A DNA stretch of 64,000 bases from Crossiella equi (GCF_017876755.1 NZ_JAGIOO010000001.1:6867786-6931785); one strand, 5' to 3'. Shown: positions 30,313 to 39,023, numbered from the stretch's first letter. The notes: generated by a model from the letters alone, not told the origin. Made by a program: numbers and translations.

Positions 30313-30318
30313 CCCCGC

Positions 30319-30879
30319 TCACCCCCGATCCGTGAGTGACCGTCGCAGGGCGCGCAGCGCGTAGTACACCCTGGACTTGACGGTACCCGGTGGCACGCCG
30401 AGCACCGCTGCCGCTTCGTTGATGGTGCGGTCCCGCAGGTAGGTCTGGGTGATGGCCTCCCGGTGCTCCTCGCTCAGCTGCTGCAACGCCTCGGTGACCA
30501 CGATCGCGGACAGGGTCGCGTCGGCGCTGTCGGCGATCGGCAGCGCCTCCAGCGGGCTCGCCTCGACCTCGTGCGGGCGCGCGCTCCTGCTGCGCCTGCC
30601 GTCGATGACGATCCGCCGGGCGACGGTGAACAGCCAGGCCCGCATGAGGCCGGGCTCCCGGTCCAGTTTCGCGGCGTTGCGCCAGGCCCGGAACAAGGTT
30701 TCCTGCACGACGTCCTCAGCCCACTGGCGGTCGTTGCCGGTCAGCTTCAACGCGTGCCCGAACAGCGCCCCACCGAACTCGTGGTAGAGCGCCCTGACCA
30801 GATCGTCGTCCCGGCCGGAAACCTCGGCGGTGCCGGTTGACTCTGCTCTGGTGACCCGATGTCGGCCCACGGCGGACAT
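30319..30879 (-). CDS. ECF sigma factor (SigL-like)
   Basis: 186 residues. Sigma-2 is visible as ALYHEFGGALFGHALKLTGNDRQWAEDVVQETLFRAWRN with RAWLFTVARRIVIDGRRSR, and sigma-4 as LQQLSEEHREAITQTYLRDRTINEAAAVLGVPPGTVKSRVYYALRALRR. The sequence is close in character to mycobacterial SigL (with its partner RslA). ATG 30879 gives the usual length; an in-frame ATG at 30972 would add about 31 atypical residues. It is divergent from a ferric-reductase-like gene whose upstream region carries a SigL-type promoter. Confidence 0.88.
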   Translation of the reverse strand: MSAVGRHRVTRAESTGTAEVSGRDDDLVRALYHEFGGALFGHALKLTGNDRQWAEDVVQETLFRAWRNAAKLDREPGLMRAWLFTVARRIVIDGRRSRSARPHEVEASPLEALPIADSADATLSAIVVTEALQQLSEEHREAITQTYLRDRTINEAAAVLGVPPGTVKSRVYYALRALRRSLTDRG

Positions 30880-30964
30880 CCTGTCCGTCGCAACGGGTTT
30901 CGGGAAGGCCTGCGGCCGATCTTTTTGTCTCTGCGACGGATTTCGACCGAATTCGGGGATGGCT

Positions 30965-30992
30965 TGAACCACCCGTGCCGGGGATCCGTAAT
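30965..30992 (+). promoter_or_regulatory. ECF (SigL-type) promoter
   Basis: TGAACC (30965-30970), 16-base spacer, CGTAAT (30987-30992). This fits the published mycobacterial SigL pattern TGAACC with CGT at -10. It points toward the ferric-reductase-like gene (leader about 165 bases) in the divergent gap next to the sigma gene. I did not find an equally good site for the sigma gene itself. Confidence 0.6.
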
Positions 30993-31158
30993 CGTTGGCG
31001 CGTCGTCACGAAAGGACCGTCCACTATGGACTGATGCGGAAAGCCGCAGCACTTCCGGTGTTCCCTTGTGGCACACCGGAAACACCCGGGCGGGCCGGGT
31101 CGCACCCCCTGGTCCGCCCGGGTTCCTCCGTCGCCAGATCCTCACCCCGGAGGCGCTC

Positions 31159-31752
31159 GTGTCGCACCATCCGGTACTGCTCGCCGCCGCCGTGGCCGAC
31201 GAGGGCGTGGCGGCGGCGTCCGCGCTGTCCGGGCGGATCGCCTACGTGCTGATGTGCCTGACCCTGTGCTGGGGGGTGTTCACCAGCTCGGGCTGGGTGC
31301 GGCGGGCCACCGGCAGGCAGGTGGTGCGCTCCGGGCACCTGGTCCTGGCCACGGTCACCCTGGCCTTCGTGGTCAGCCACGGGTTGACGCTGTTGTTCTT
31401 GCGGGAGCAACGATTCGGGCTGCTGTCCCTGGTGCTGCCGGTCGCGGCCGGGGCCCCGTTCCGCCAGGTGCTGGGCGCCCTGGCCGTGGAGCTCATGCTC
31501 GTGGTCGCGCTCTCCGCCTTGGTGCGCAAGGTCATCGGCTACCGGCGGTGGCTGTGGTTGCACCGCTTGGCCTATCCGGCCGCGGCGATCGGCGTCCTGC
31601 ACGCCGTGCTCAGCGCCCTGGCCGCGGGCAGCCTCCAGGTCGTCGGGCTGGCCGGGCTGACCGCGCTGGTCCCGGTGCTGGTCCTGACGCTGCTGCGCTT
31701 CCTGCCCGCGCGCGTGCTGGTCGCGGCGCGCATCATCGAGGAGGCGCCGTGA
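31159..31752 (+). CDS. Ferric-reductase-like transmembrane protein
   Basis: 197 residues with five or six hydrophobic helices and conserved His residues in helices (RSGHLVLATVTLAFVVSHGL and LWLHRLAYPAAAIGVLHAV) that could bind two haems, as in the ferric reductase/YedZ transmembrane domain. GTG 31159 has CCGGAGG five bases upstream. It is followed one base later by a flavoprotein gene; together they look like a membrane electron-transfer unit. The physiological acceptor is unknown. Confidence 0.82.
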   Translation: MSHHPVLLAAAVADEGVAAASALSGRIAYVLMCLTLCWGVFTSSGWVRRATGRQVVRSGHLVLATVTLAFVVSHGLTLLFLREQRFGLLSLVLPVAAGAPFRQVLGALAVELMLVVALSALVRKVIGYRRWLWLHRLAYPAAAIGVLHAVLSALAAGSLQVVGLAGLTALVPVLVLTLLRFLPARVLVAARIIEEAP

Positions 31753-31753
31753 G

Positions 31754-33022
31754 ATGGGCCTGACCGAGCGGATCGTGGTCGTCGGCGCGGGTCCCGCCGG
31801 GCTCAACGCCGCCGAACGGCTGCGCGAGCTCGGCTTCGGCGGCGAGGTCGTGGTGGTCGGCGAGGAGGTCCGGCCGCCCTACCACCGGCCCGGTCTGGTC
31901 CAGCAGCTGATCACCGGCCACGCCGGTCCCGAGGAGCTGGCCCTGCCCGGGGCGCCCGCGCTGGACGCGATCTGGCGCCTGGGCTCGCGGGCGGCGGCCC
32001 TGGACACCGACCGGCGGCTGTTGCTGCTGCCGCACGGCGAGGAGATGCGCTACGACGGGCTGGTGCTGGCCACCGGTTCGCAGGCGCGGCACCTGCCCGG
32101 CGCGCCCCGCCACGACCACCGGGTCACCGTGCTGCGCACCATGGCCGACGCCGTTGCCCTGCAAGGCAACCTGCTGCACGGCCGGGGCCCGGTGGTGATC
32201 GTCGGCGGCGGCTTCCTGGGCTGCGAGCTGGCCGCGAGCCTGCGCGCGGCCGACATCCCGGTGGTGCTGGTCGACCGCGGCGCCACCCTGCTGGGCGATG
32301 TCCTCGGCGACCGCTTCGGCGAGGCGGTCACCACCCTGCACCGCGAGGCCGGTGTCCAGCTGGCCCTCGGTGCCACGGTCTGGCGGTTCGCCCCGTACCA
32401 GGGCGGCGTGGCGGTGCGCCTGACCGACGGCCAGATCTTCGGCGCGCGCTGCGTGGTGCTGACCGTGGGCGCGGTCCCCGCGAGCTTCTGGCTGCGCGGC
32501 TCGGGCCTGGTGCTGGAGGACGGCGTGCTCTGCGACGCCACCTGCCACGCGCTGGGCGCCCAGGACGTGGTGGTGGCCGGTGACCTGGCCCGCTGGCCGA
32601 ACCTGCGCTTCGACGAGGTCCCGCGCCGGGTGGAGCACTGGATCACCGCGGTGGAGATGGGCCGCGCGGCGGCGGAGAGCCTGCTGGCGGGCACGGCCGC
32701 ACGCCCGTTCACCCCGCTGCCGCACTTCTGGTCGGCCCAGCACGGCGTCCGCATCCAGGCCGCCGGGGCCCCCGCGCTGGCCGGGGACACCATCGCGCTG
32801 GCCGGGTCGCGCTCGCTGGGGCACCAGGTCCGCGGGTACGTGCGCAACGGCTGGCTGGTCGGGGTCGCGGCCTGGGACAGCCCGCGCGGGATGCGGCAGT
32901 GGACGGCGGAGCTGGACCGGCAGTCCGCGATCGGGCCCCGGCCCTCCCCGGGGGAGACGGCGGCACCGCAGGGCATGCCCCGGGCGCGGAGGCGACGGGC
33001 GGCCCGGCCGGGGACGGAGTGA
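31754..33022 (+). CDS. FAD/NAD(P)-dependent oxidoreductase
   Basis: 422 residues of the pyridine-nucleotide-disulphide/ferredoxin-reductase type. FAD is bound by VVVGAGPAGLNAAERLREL, NAD(P)H by VVIVGGGFLGCELAASLRAA, and the ATG motif is LVLATGSQARHLPG. There is no CxxC redox pair near the FAD loop, so it is not a thioredoxin or lipoamide reductase. It follows the membrane haem protein with a one-base gap and probably feeds electrons to it. The last ~20 residues are basic. Confidence 0.85.
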   Translation: MGLTERIVVVGAGPAGLNAAERLRELGFGGEVVVVGEEVRPPYHRPGLVQQLITGHAGPEELALPGAPALDAIWRLGSRAAALDTDRRLLLLPHGEEMRYDGLVLATGSQARHLPGAPRHDHRVTVLRTMADAVALQGNLLHGRGPVVIVGGGFLGCELAASLRAADIPVVLVDRGATLLGDVLGDRFGEAVTTLHREAGVQLALGATVWRFAPYQGGVAVRLTDGQIFGARCVVLTVGAVPASFWLRGSGLVLEDGVLCDATCHALGAQDVVVAGDLARWPNLRFDEVPRRVEHWITAVEMGRAAAESLLAGTAARPFTPLPHFWSAQHGVRIQAAGAPALAGDTIALAGSRSLGHQVRGYVRNGWLVGVAAWDSPRGMRQWTAELDRQSAIGPRPSPGETAAPQGMPRARRRRAARPGTE

Positions 33023-33111
33023 ACGTCCGGTCAGGTGGGTGGCCGTGCCGCTCGTCCGGCCGGGGTTCCGGGGCAACGTGAGGTTCCGCCCGCACCCGAC
33101 CCGCCGACGCC

Positions 33112-33924
33112 CTACCCCCGCCCATTCGTGTTGTGCACCGAGGTCGTCTCGTCCCGCAGCGCGATCAGCTGCGCGACCAGCTGGCGGCTGCCGCCCGGCA
33201 GCACCGTCACCCACGACGAGCCGCCGTCCACACGCCGCAGCACCAGGTAGCGGCCTCGGCCCGGGACGTCGTGGAAGGCCACCACCCGGGCGGCGCGGCG
33301 GGTCGAGCCCAGGCGGTCGCGGACCGTGCAGCCGAACTGGCCCCACCAGCCCGCGCCCGCGCAGCGCCGCGCCAGCTCGCGGGCCACCGCCGGGGTCTCG
33401 CCGAAGCCGGTGAGGACCTCGGCGAAGGCCGCCGGGTCCGCGCCCGCCTGGCGTGCGGCCGCGTCCAGGGCCTCCGCCCGCACACTGATCGCCTCGCCCG
33501 GGCCGCTCGGCGTGCCCCCGGCCAGGGTGGCCAGGTCCGTGGGCAGCAGGTAGTCCGGCAGGCGGGACAGGTGCACGGTGTCGCCGATGCGCACGGCCAG
33601 CGTGCCGCCCTCGCCCCGGGCCGCGCCGAAGGCCCGCAGCAGCTCGCCCGCCCACATCCGGGCATCCAGCGACCAGGTGTACTCGGCCAGGCTCAGGCAG
33701 GCGTCGGTCAGCCAGGAAGTCGGGCCGACCCGGTCGGCCAGGCCCCGTTCGCGCAGGGCGTCCATGGCCATCGTGGTGAGCACGCGGCGCTCGGCGTCGG
33801 TGGCCCCGAAGCTCGGCAGCTCCAGTGCCAGGGGTGGCTCGCCCAGTGCCAGCCTCGCCCACACGACCTCGAACTCGGCCGCGGTGAGCACCATCGTGGT
33901 CATCGCGTGTGGTTCGCCGCTCAT
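33112..33924 (-). CDS. EspG-family (ESX secretion-associated) protein
   Basis: 270 residues. LTAAEFEVVWARLALGEPPLAL at the N-terminus, the repeated Ala/Leu helices and the WVTVLPGGSRQLVAQLIALRDET ending resemble EspG chaperones, which bind PE/PPE-type substrates of type VII secretion. No esx, ecc or PE/PPE-like gene is visible in this window, so it is an orphan here. ATG 33924 has GGAGGGGG upstream. The call rests on remembered family pattern. Confidence 0.72.
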   Translation of the reverse strand: MSGEPHAMTTMVLTAAEFEVVWARLALGEPPLALELPSFGATDAERRVLTTMAMDALRERGLADRVGPTSWLTDACLSLAEYTWSLDARMWAGELLRAFGAARGEGGTLAVRIGDTVHLSRLPDYLLPTDLATLAGGTPSGPGEAISVRAEALDAAARQAGADPAAFAEVLTGFGETPAVARELARRCAGAGWWGQFGCTVRDRLGSTRRAARVVAFHDVPGRGRYLVLRRVDGGSSWVTVLPGGSRQLVAQLIALRDETTSVHNTNGRG

Positions 33925-34043
33925 GGTGCAGCCCCCTCCGGCCGGCAGGCGGCCTGATAGCGATTGGGGGCGAACCTAACGCGGGGTCGTGACGGCGGGT
34001 GTAAACCACGTCACATTCAGTGGGGTGGTTTCCGCTGGGTCGC

Positions 34044-34084
34044 GGCCGGGCCGGTGGGACGCCGCCCTCTCCACCGGCCCGGCC
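34044..34084 (-). terminator. Terminator after the GH16 gene
   Basis: A perfect 14-bp stem, GGCCGGGCCGGTGG / CCACCGGCCCGGCC, with a 13-base loop lies ten bases past the glucanase stop. It also fills part of the 170-base gap upstream of the EspG-like gene. Confidence 0.85.
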
Positions 34085-34094
34085 ACGAGTCCGG

Positions 34095-35501
34095 TCAGGT
34101 CGTGCTGAAGGTGAACCAGTTGACGTTGACGAAGTCGGCGGGCTGGCCGCTGCTGAACGTCAGGTACACGTCGTGCACGCCCGTGGTCGGCGAGGTGTTG
34201 GCCGGGATGGTGCGCCAGCTCTGCCAGCCGCCGGTGTTGCCGACGGCGAACGAGCCGATGACCGGGCCGGTCCGGCTGTCCAGCCGCACCTCGACCAGGC
34301 CGCTGACCCCGCCGCCCGCGCCGGAGGCCACCCGCGCCTGGAACTGCCGCGCCGGGGTCGAGCCGAAGTCCACGCCCCGGTACTGCACCCAGTCGCCGTT
34401 GGCCACCGCGCCGATGTTGCCGCCACCGCCGCTGTCGTTGGTGTCCTCGGTGATCACGCCCTGCTGCGCGGCGAAGCGCTCGGCCTCCCAGCGCCCGTAC
34501 GCGCTGCCGCCCGCGGGCGGGGGAGAGGTCGTGGTGGTCGGCGTGCCGCCCCCACCGCGGCTGTACACCGCGACGTAGTCCACCAGCATCGGGTGGCCGG
34601 GCACGGTGGCCGCGGTGGGCGTGCTGTGACCGGCCACGCCGTTGGGGAACGCGCCGCCGATGGCCAGGTTGAGGATGACGAAGTAGCCGTGGTTGGTCAT
34701 GTTGGTCCAGGTCGTGGCGTCGAACTGGTCCTGGCGCAGCGTGTGGAACTGCTGGCCGTCGACGTACCACCGCAGCTGGTTCGGGCTGACCGAGCGGTCC
34801 CACTCGAAGCGGTAGGTGTGGAAGGCGGACTGGCAGCTCGCCCCCGGGCACGGGCGGCTGGCGCCCAGGCCGTTGGTCTCGTTGCACGGGCCGCCGGGGT
34901 TCACGCCGCAGTGCAGCACGCCCCACACGGAGTTGATCCCGTTGACGTTCTCCATGATGTCGAACTCGCCGATGGCGGGCCAGTTCCAGTAGTTGCCCCG
35001 GTAGGGCGTGCCCAGGGCCCAGAACGCGGGCCAGTAGCCGAGCGCGGCCGGGCCGGTGACGTTGGGCATCTGGAGGCGGCTCTCGATGGCCAGCACCCCG
35101 TTCGCCGGGGCCTGGAAGTCGCCGCGCTGGGTCTCGATGCGGGCCGAGGTCCAGTTGCCCGCGCCGTCCCGCAGCGGCGTGATGCGCAGGTTGCCGCCGC
35201 CGTCCAGGCTCACGTTGGCCGGGTTGTTGGTGTGGTACGCGATCTCGCCGGTGCCCCAGTTGGCCGGGCCGCCCGGATAGCCGTGGCCGATGTCGAAGAT
35301 CCAGTTGCTGCCCGAGGGCAACTGGCCCGCGGGGCCGGTGAAGTCATCCGCGAAGACCGTCGTCCAGCCCGGCGGGGGAGGCGGCACGGCGGCGGTGGCG
35401 GGGGTGAGCAGGGACAGCGGCACCACCACGGCGGCGGCCGCGACAGCGGACCCGAGCGCCCACAGGCGGTTGCGACGTGGCAGGGGTGGAGTCGTGGTCA
35501 T
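34095..35501 (-). CDS. Secreted GH16 beta-glucanase with C-terminal CBM6-type module
   Basis: 468 residues. A signal peptide is followed by the GH16 domain with the catalytic motif GEFDIMENV (Glu179, Asp181, Glu184) and the WYVDG segment, as in laminarinases that cut beta-1,3-glucans. A GGGGTPTTTTSPPP linker (~residue 315) leads to a CBM6-like domain beginning YGRWEAERFAAQQGV with ANGDWVQYRGVDFG. ATG 35501 has GAGGAGG eight bases upstream. A LacI-type operator lies in its promoter region. Confidence 0.92.
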   Translation of the reverse strand: MTTTPPLPRRNRLWALGSAVAAAAVVVPLSLLTPATAAVPPPPPGWTTVFADDFTGPAGQLPSGSNWIFDIGHGYPGGPANWGTGEIAYHTNNPANVSLDGGGNLRITPLRDGAGNWTSARIETQRGDFQAPANGVLAIESRLQMPNVTGPAALGYWPAFWALGTPYRGNYWNWPAIGEFDIMENVNGINSVWGVLHCGVNPGGPCNETNGLGASRPCPGASCQSAFHTYRFEWDRSVSPNQLRWYVDGQQFHTLRQDQFDATTWTNMTNHGYFVILNLAIGGAFPNGVAGHSTPTAATVPGHPMLVDYVAVYSRGGGGTPTTTTSPPPAGGSAYGRWEAERFAAQQGVITEDTNDSGGGGNIGAVANGDWVQYRGVDFGSTPARQFQARVASGAGGGVSGLVEVRLDSRTGPVIGSFAVGNTGGWQSWRTIPANTSPTTGVHDVYLTFSSGQPADFVNVNWFTFSTT

Positions 35502-35656
35502 GGACGAGCGCCTCCTCGGTCGGTGGCGGCGGGCTCTGCGAAGGGCTGGGGAAGGATCGCAGGGCTTGCCCACGGCCGCGGTGTCCAGGACCGGGAACGG
35601 TCACGACCTGGGCGGTGACCAGGTCCGACGGGTCCTCGGCGCCGTTGCCGTGCCGG

Positions 35657-35687
35657 TTATGAGAGCGCTCTCGTCGACGGAAGTCAA
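35657..35687 (-). promoter_or_regulatory. GH16 promoter with LacI-type operator
   Basis: GAGAGCGCTCTC (35661-35672) is a perfect 12-bp palindrome with the AGCGCT centre of LacI-family operators such as the CebR box. On the minus strand it lies between TTGACT (35687-35682) and a TCATAA-like -10 (35662-35657). A repressor bound here would block the glucanase promoter. The leader is about 150 bases. No LacI-family gene is present in the window. Confidence 0.65.
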
Positions 35688-35725
35688 TGATTCCGCCCGG
35701 ATTGGCCGCACCGGCAACAAATCGC

Positions 35726-35763
35726 CCGGGGCGGCCGGACCCGCGCGGGCCCGGCCGCCCCGG
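35726..35763 (-). terminator. Terminator after the lipase-like gene
   Basis: A perfect 13-bp stem, CCGGGGCGGCCGG / CCGGCCGCCCCGG, with a GC-rich 12-base loop lies six bases past the stop of the minus-strand hydrolase. Confidence 0.82.
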
Positions 35764-35768
35764 GGGGC

Positions 35769-36920
35769 TCAGGGCCGGGACCAGCGCTGGGTCTGCTCCG
35801 GGAAGGCCGCGCTCGGGCCGTCCAGCAGCGGCCGGGGCAGCCCCCACAGGTGGTGCTCCAGGAAGGCCCGCACGTAGGCCCGGGTCACCTCGGTGGCCCG
35901 GCCGGTCCGGAGCTCGCCGAAGACCGCCGTGAACTCCTCGGGCCGGTCGGCCAGCAGGGCGCGCAGGCCGCTGACGTCGGGCAGCACGTCGAAGTCGCCG
36001 AAACTGCCGTGCGCGGCCCCGGCGGTGGCGAAGTGCCTGCCCCAGTGGGTGTGCGCGGCCTTGAAGCCGGTCCAGCTGCCGTGGTCGGGCAGCCCGGTGG
36101 TGAGCAGCAGGAACGGCCCGGTGGTGCCCTGGGTGGCGGCCGGTCCCCAGAAGGCGCCGTCCATGTTCGCGCCGACGCGGATCCGCGGGTCCAGGCGCAT
36201 GACCTCGGCCGCGGTGTCGCCGCCGATGGAGTGGCCCACCGCCGCGACCCGGCCCAGGTCCAGGCGGCCTCGCAGCGGGGTGTTCCCGGTGCTCACGTGG
36301 TCCAGCACGCCGCGCAGGTCCGCCGCCCGCACCTGGACCTCGGCGGCCAGCTCGGCCTCGGTCGGCTGCTCCGGGCGGTTCAGCTTGGCCACCCGGCCGT
36401 CCGGGAAGCGCACCGCGCCCGCGTCGTAGGTGTGGTCGACCGAGAGCACCACGAAGCCGTGGCTGGCCAGCTCCTCGCCGAGGGTGGCGGAGAAGGTCTT
36501 GCCGGAGCCCCGGCCGTGGCTGTACAGCACCACCGGCCACCGCGCGCCGAACACCGGCGCGTCCTGGCGGGCGTTCGGCCGGACCCGGTGCAGGAACGGC
36601 TGGACCCCGCCGCCGGTGAGGCGGTTGAACCACATCGCGGTGTCCTCGCTGACCGCCTCGTCGCCGTAGCGGGCCCTCGGGGTCACCGGCAGCGCCGGGT
36701 ACCAGGCCTGCGCCATCAGCTCGCGCGGCCCGGGTGTGGGCGCCCACGGGTCCGGGCGGTTCCGGTCCACCACGTGCAGCGCGGTGGTGCCGACGGCGAG
36801 CCGCCCGGTCGGCGCGGGCAGGTCGAGGCGGTCCGGCGGCGCGGCCAGCGCGGGCGCGGCGGTCAGCAGCAGCCCGCTGAGGGCGGCCAGGAGCACGGCG
36901 AGCAGCCGTGGAGAGCGCAT
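35769..36920 (-). CDS. Secreted alpha/beta hydrolase, PAF-acetylhydrolase-like
   Basis: 383 residues with a clear signal peptide (LLAVLLAALSGLLLTAAPALA). The nucleophile elbow is GHSIGG (Ser231), the oxyanion region PVVLYSHGRGSG, and a His in GAAHGSFGD is the probable catalytic base. The RELMAQAWYPA segment near residue 70 and overall layout fit the platelet-activating-factor acetylhydrolase/lipase family. ATG 36920 has AGGGGGA upstream; the frame is open beyond it but lacks a plausible start signal. It is separate from the glucanase operon. Confidence 0.85.
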   Translation of the reverse strand: MRSPRLLAVLLAALSGLLLTAAPALAAPPDRLDLPAPTGRLAVGTTALHVVDRNRPDPWAPTPGPRELMAQAWYPALPVTPRARYGDEAVSEDTAMWFNRLTGGGVQPFLHRVRPNARQDAPVFGARWPVVLYSHGRGSGKTFSATLGEELASHGFVVLSVDHTYDAGAVRFPDGRVAKLNRPEQPTEAELAAEVQVRAADLRGVLDHVSTGNTPLRGRLDLGRVAAVGHSIGGDTAAEVMRLDPRIRVGANMDGAFWGPAATQGTTGPFLLLTTGLPDHGSWTGFKAAHTHWGRHFATAGAAHGSFGDFDVLPDVSGLRALLADRPEEFTAVFGELRTGRATEVTRAYVRAFLEHHLWGLPRPLLDGPSAAFPEQTQRWSRP

Positions 36921-37112
36921 CGAAGTTCCCCCTGAAGTGTCGATCGGGCACTCCTGCTCACCCTGGCAGGGGATTCCGCGCGGGCGCACGCGGATTCGGC
37001 CCCGCCCGCCAAGACCTGCGCCAAGGGGAGATCCCGTCACCCGACCGGCCCAGCACTGCCGGAGATCACTCGATGGTGTTCCGTGGCCGATCCGTGTTTT
37101 CCGCCGCACACA

Positions 37113-37838
37113 ATGAGAACCGTGACAGCCACTCCCCGGGACGCGGCACGGCCGCCGGTGCGCGCGCACCTGAACTACCTCGCGCAGGCCGACCGGCTCT
37201 CCGGACTGGCCACCAGCGAGGTGTTCGCGCAGATCTACCGCAGCAACATGTGGGGCAGCGACGACTCGGTCTCCGGTGACGGCTCCGCCCTGGACCAGAC
37301 CGCGGTGCTGCGCGAGGAGCTGCCGAAGCTGTTGCGCCGCTTCGGGGTGCGCAGCCTGCTGGACATCCCGTGCGGGGACTTCGGCTGGCTGGCCACCTGC
37401 GAGCTGGAGCTGGACACCTACCTGGGCGCGGACATCGTCGAGGAGCTGATCGCGGCCAACCTCGCCAAGTACTACCGGCACGGCGGCAACCGCCGCTTCT
37501 ACACCCTGGACCTGACCCGGGACCCGCTGCCGCGCACCGACGCCGTGCTGTGCCGGGACTGCCTGGTGCACCTGAGCTTCGAGCAGATCTGGCAGGCGCT
37601 GGACAACCTGCGCCGCAGCGGCTCCCGTTACCTGCTCGCCACCACGTTCCTGGAGCTCGCGCACAACGAGGACATCAGCACCGGCGACTGGCGCCCGCTC
37701 AACCTCGAGCGCCCGCCGTTCAACCTGCGCGAGCCGGTGGCGGTGCTGGTGGAGAACTGCACCGAGGGCGGCGGCGCGTTCGCCGACAAGGCGCTGGGCG
37801 TGTGGGAGATCGACCAGTTACCGCTGCGCAGGCCGTGA
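37113..37838 (+). CDS. SAM-dependent methyltransferase-like protein
   Basis: About 241 residues. LLDIPCGDFGWLATCELELDTYLGADIVEELI has the layout of a class I SAM-binding loop with the acidic residue at the end of strand 2, and DAVLCRDCLVHLSFEQIWQALDNL is the motif IV/post-I region. The substrate is unknown. The start is uncertain: GTG 37083, ATG 37113 and GTG 37122 are in frame and none has a strong ribosome site. The last codons overlap the convergent ROK gene by 21 bp and include a TTA codon (37818-37820). Confidence 0.75.
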   Translation: MRTVTATPRDAARPPVRAHLNYLAQADRLSGLATSEVFAQIYRSNMWGSDDSVSGDGSALDQTAVLREELPKLLRRFGVRSLLDIPCGDFGWLATCELELDTYLGADIVEELIAANLAKYYRHGGNRRFYTLDLTRDPLPRTDAVLCRDCLVHLSFEQIWQALDNLRRSGSRYLLATTFLELAHNEDISTGDWRPLNLERPPFNLREPVAVLVENCTEGGGAFADKALGVWEIDQLPLRRP

Positions 37839-39023
37839 GGTCTTCATGAACTCCGAGGCGGGCAGCCCGAAGACCTCCTCGCGCGCGATCGCGTAGGCGG
37901 CGTGCAGGGCCCCCGCCCGCACCGCGTTGCCGGTCACCGACGCCAGCTCCACCGGCGTGCGCGGCACCACCAGCTCGTGCAGCTCGTCGCGCACCAGGTC
38001 GCACAGCAGCTGGCCGCCCGCGGCCGCGGTCTCGCCGGAGAGCAGCACCAGCTCGGGGTCGAGCACCGAGACCAGGTTGGCCACGCCGGTGGCGATGCGC
38101 CGGGCCAGGTCGGTGAGGAAGGGCAGCCCGTCCGCGCCCGAGGCCACCGCCGCGCGCACCGCGCCGATGCCGTCCCGGGCGGCGAGCCCGTGCGCCTTGG
38201 CCAGGCCGGTGATGGAGTCGGAGCTGACCAGGTCGCCGAACCGGATGCCCTCGCGGCCGACCTCGTCCACCGCCTGCGCCCGGTCCGGCACCCGCATCCA
38301 GTCGATCTCGCCCGCGCCGCCGGTGGCACCGCGCAGCAGCACCCGGTTGACCACGACCGCGCTGCCCACCGCGTCGGCGGGCCAGACCAGTACCATGTCG
38401 CGCACCCCGACCGCCCGGCCGGAGACCATCTCCTCCAGCGCGACCAGGTTGACGTCGTTCTCCACCGTGACCGAGGCGCCGGTCAGCTCGCCCAGTCGCC
38501 CGGGCATGTCGAAGCCCTCCCAGCCTGGCAGGTGCGGGGCGAAGCCGAGCTGGCCGGTGGCCTTGTCCACCGCGCCGGGGCTGCCGATGACCACGTGCCG
38601 CAGCGCGCCCGGGGACAGCCCGGCCAGCCGGGTCGCGGTGGCCAGCGCGTCGCAGAAGGCGGCCAGCACCTCCTCGGTCGGTCCGGCGGGCATGGTCTCG
38701 CGGTGCTCGGCCAGCACCCGGCCGGAGATGTCGGCGACGGCCACGTCCACCGAGACCGCGGTCAGGTCGACCGCCGCCACGTGGCACTGCGCGCCGTTGA
38801 CCGCCCACAGCTGGGCCCGGGGCCCGCGCGCGCCGCCCCGCAGACCCTCGCGGCGCACCACGTCCTCCTCCTCGAGGCGGGCCAGCAGCTGCGCGGTCGC
38901 CGGTTTGGACAGCCCGATGGCGGTCTCCAGCTCGGACCGGGTCATCGGTCCGCTGGCCAGCAGGATCTCGATCGCCGCCCGGTCGTTGATCTCCCGCAGC
39001 AGCCGTGGACTACCCGCTCTCAC
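37818..39023 (-). CDS. ROK-family transcriptional regulator (NagC/XylR type)
   Basis: 401 residues. The N-terminal winged helix (SPRLLREINDRAAIEILLASGPMTRSELETAIGLSKPATAQLL) is followed by a ROK sugar-kinase-like domain. The kinase DxGxT signature is replaced by VDLTAVSVDV, and the zinc motif CxCGxxGCxE is absent (GATGGAGEIDW), so it should be a sugar-responsive regulator and not a kinase. GTG 39023 has AGGGGGG five bases upstream; GTG 39026 is also possible. The target and ligand are unknown. The TAA stop overlaps the methyltransferase gene on the other strand. Confidence 0.88.
   Translation of the reverse strand: MRAGSPRLLREINDRAAIEILLASGPMTRSELETAIGLSKPATAQLLARLEEEDVVRREGLRGGARGPRAQLWAVNGAQCHVAAVDLTAVSVDVAVADISGRVLAEHRETMPAGPTEEVLAAFCDALATATRLAGLSPGALRHVVIGSPGAVDKATGQLGFAPHLPGWEGFDMPGRLGELTGASVTVENDVNLVALEEMVSGRAVGVRDMVLVWPADAVGSAVVVNRVLLRGATGGAGEIDWMRVPDRAQAVDEVGREGIRFGDLVSSDSITGLAKAHGLAARDGIGAVRAAVASGADGLPFLTDLARRIATGVANLVSVLDPELVLLSGETAAAGGQLLCDLVRDELHELVVPRTPVELASVTGNAVRAGALHAAYAIAREEVFGLPASEFMKTSRPAQR

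Noticed and set aside
35769-37664. A 631-residue version of the lipase-like gene
   Set aside because: The extra N-terminal 248 codons have no signal and run over the divergent methyltransferase gene; a signal peptide and ribosome site mark ATG 36920.
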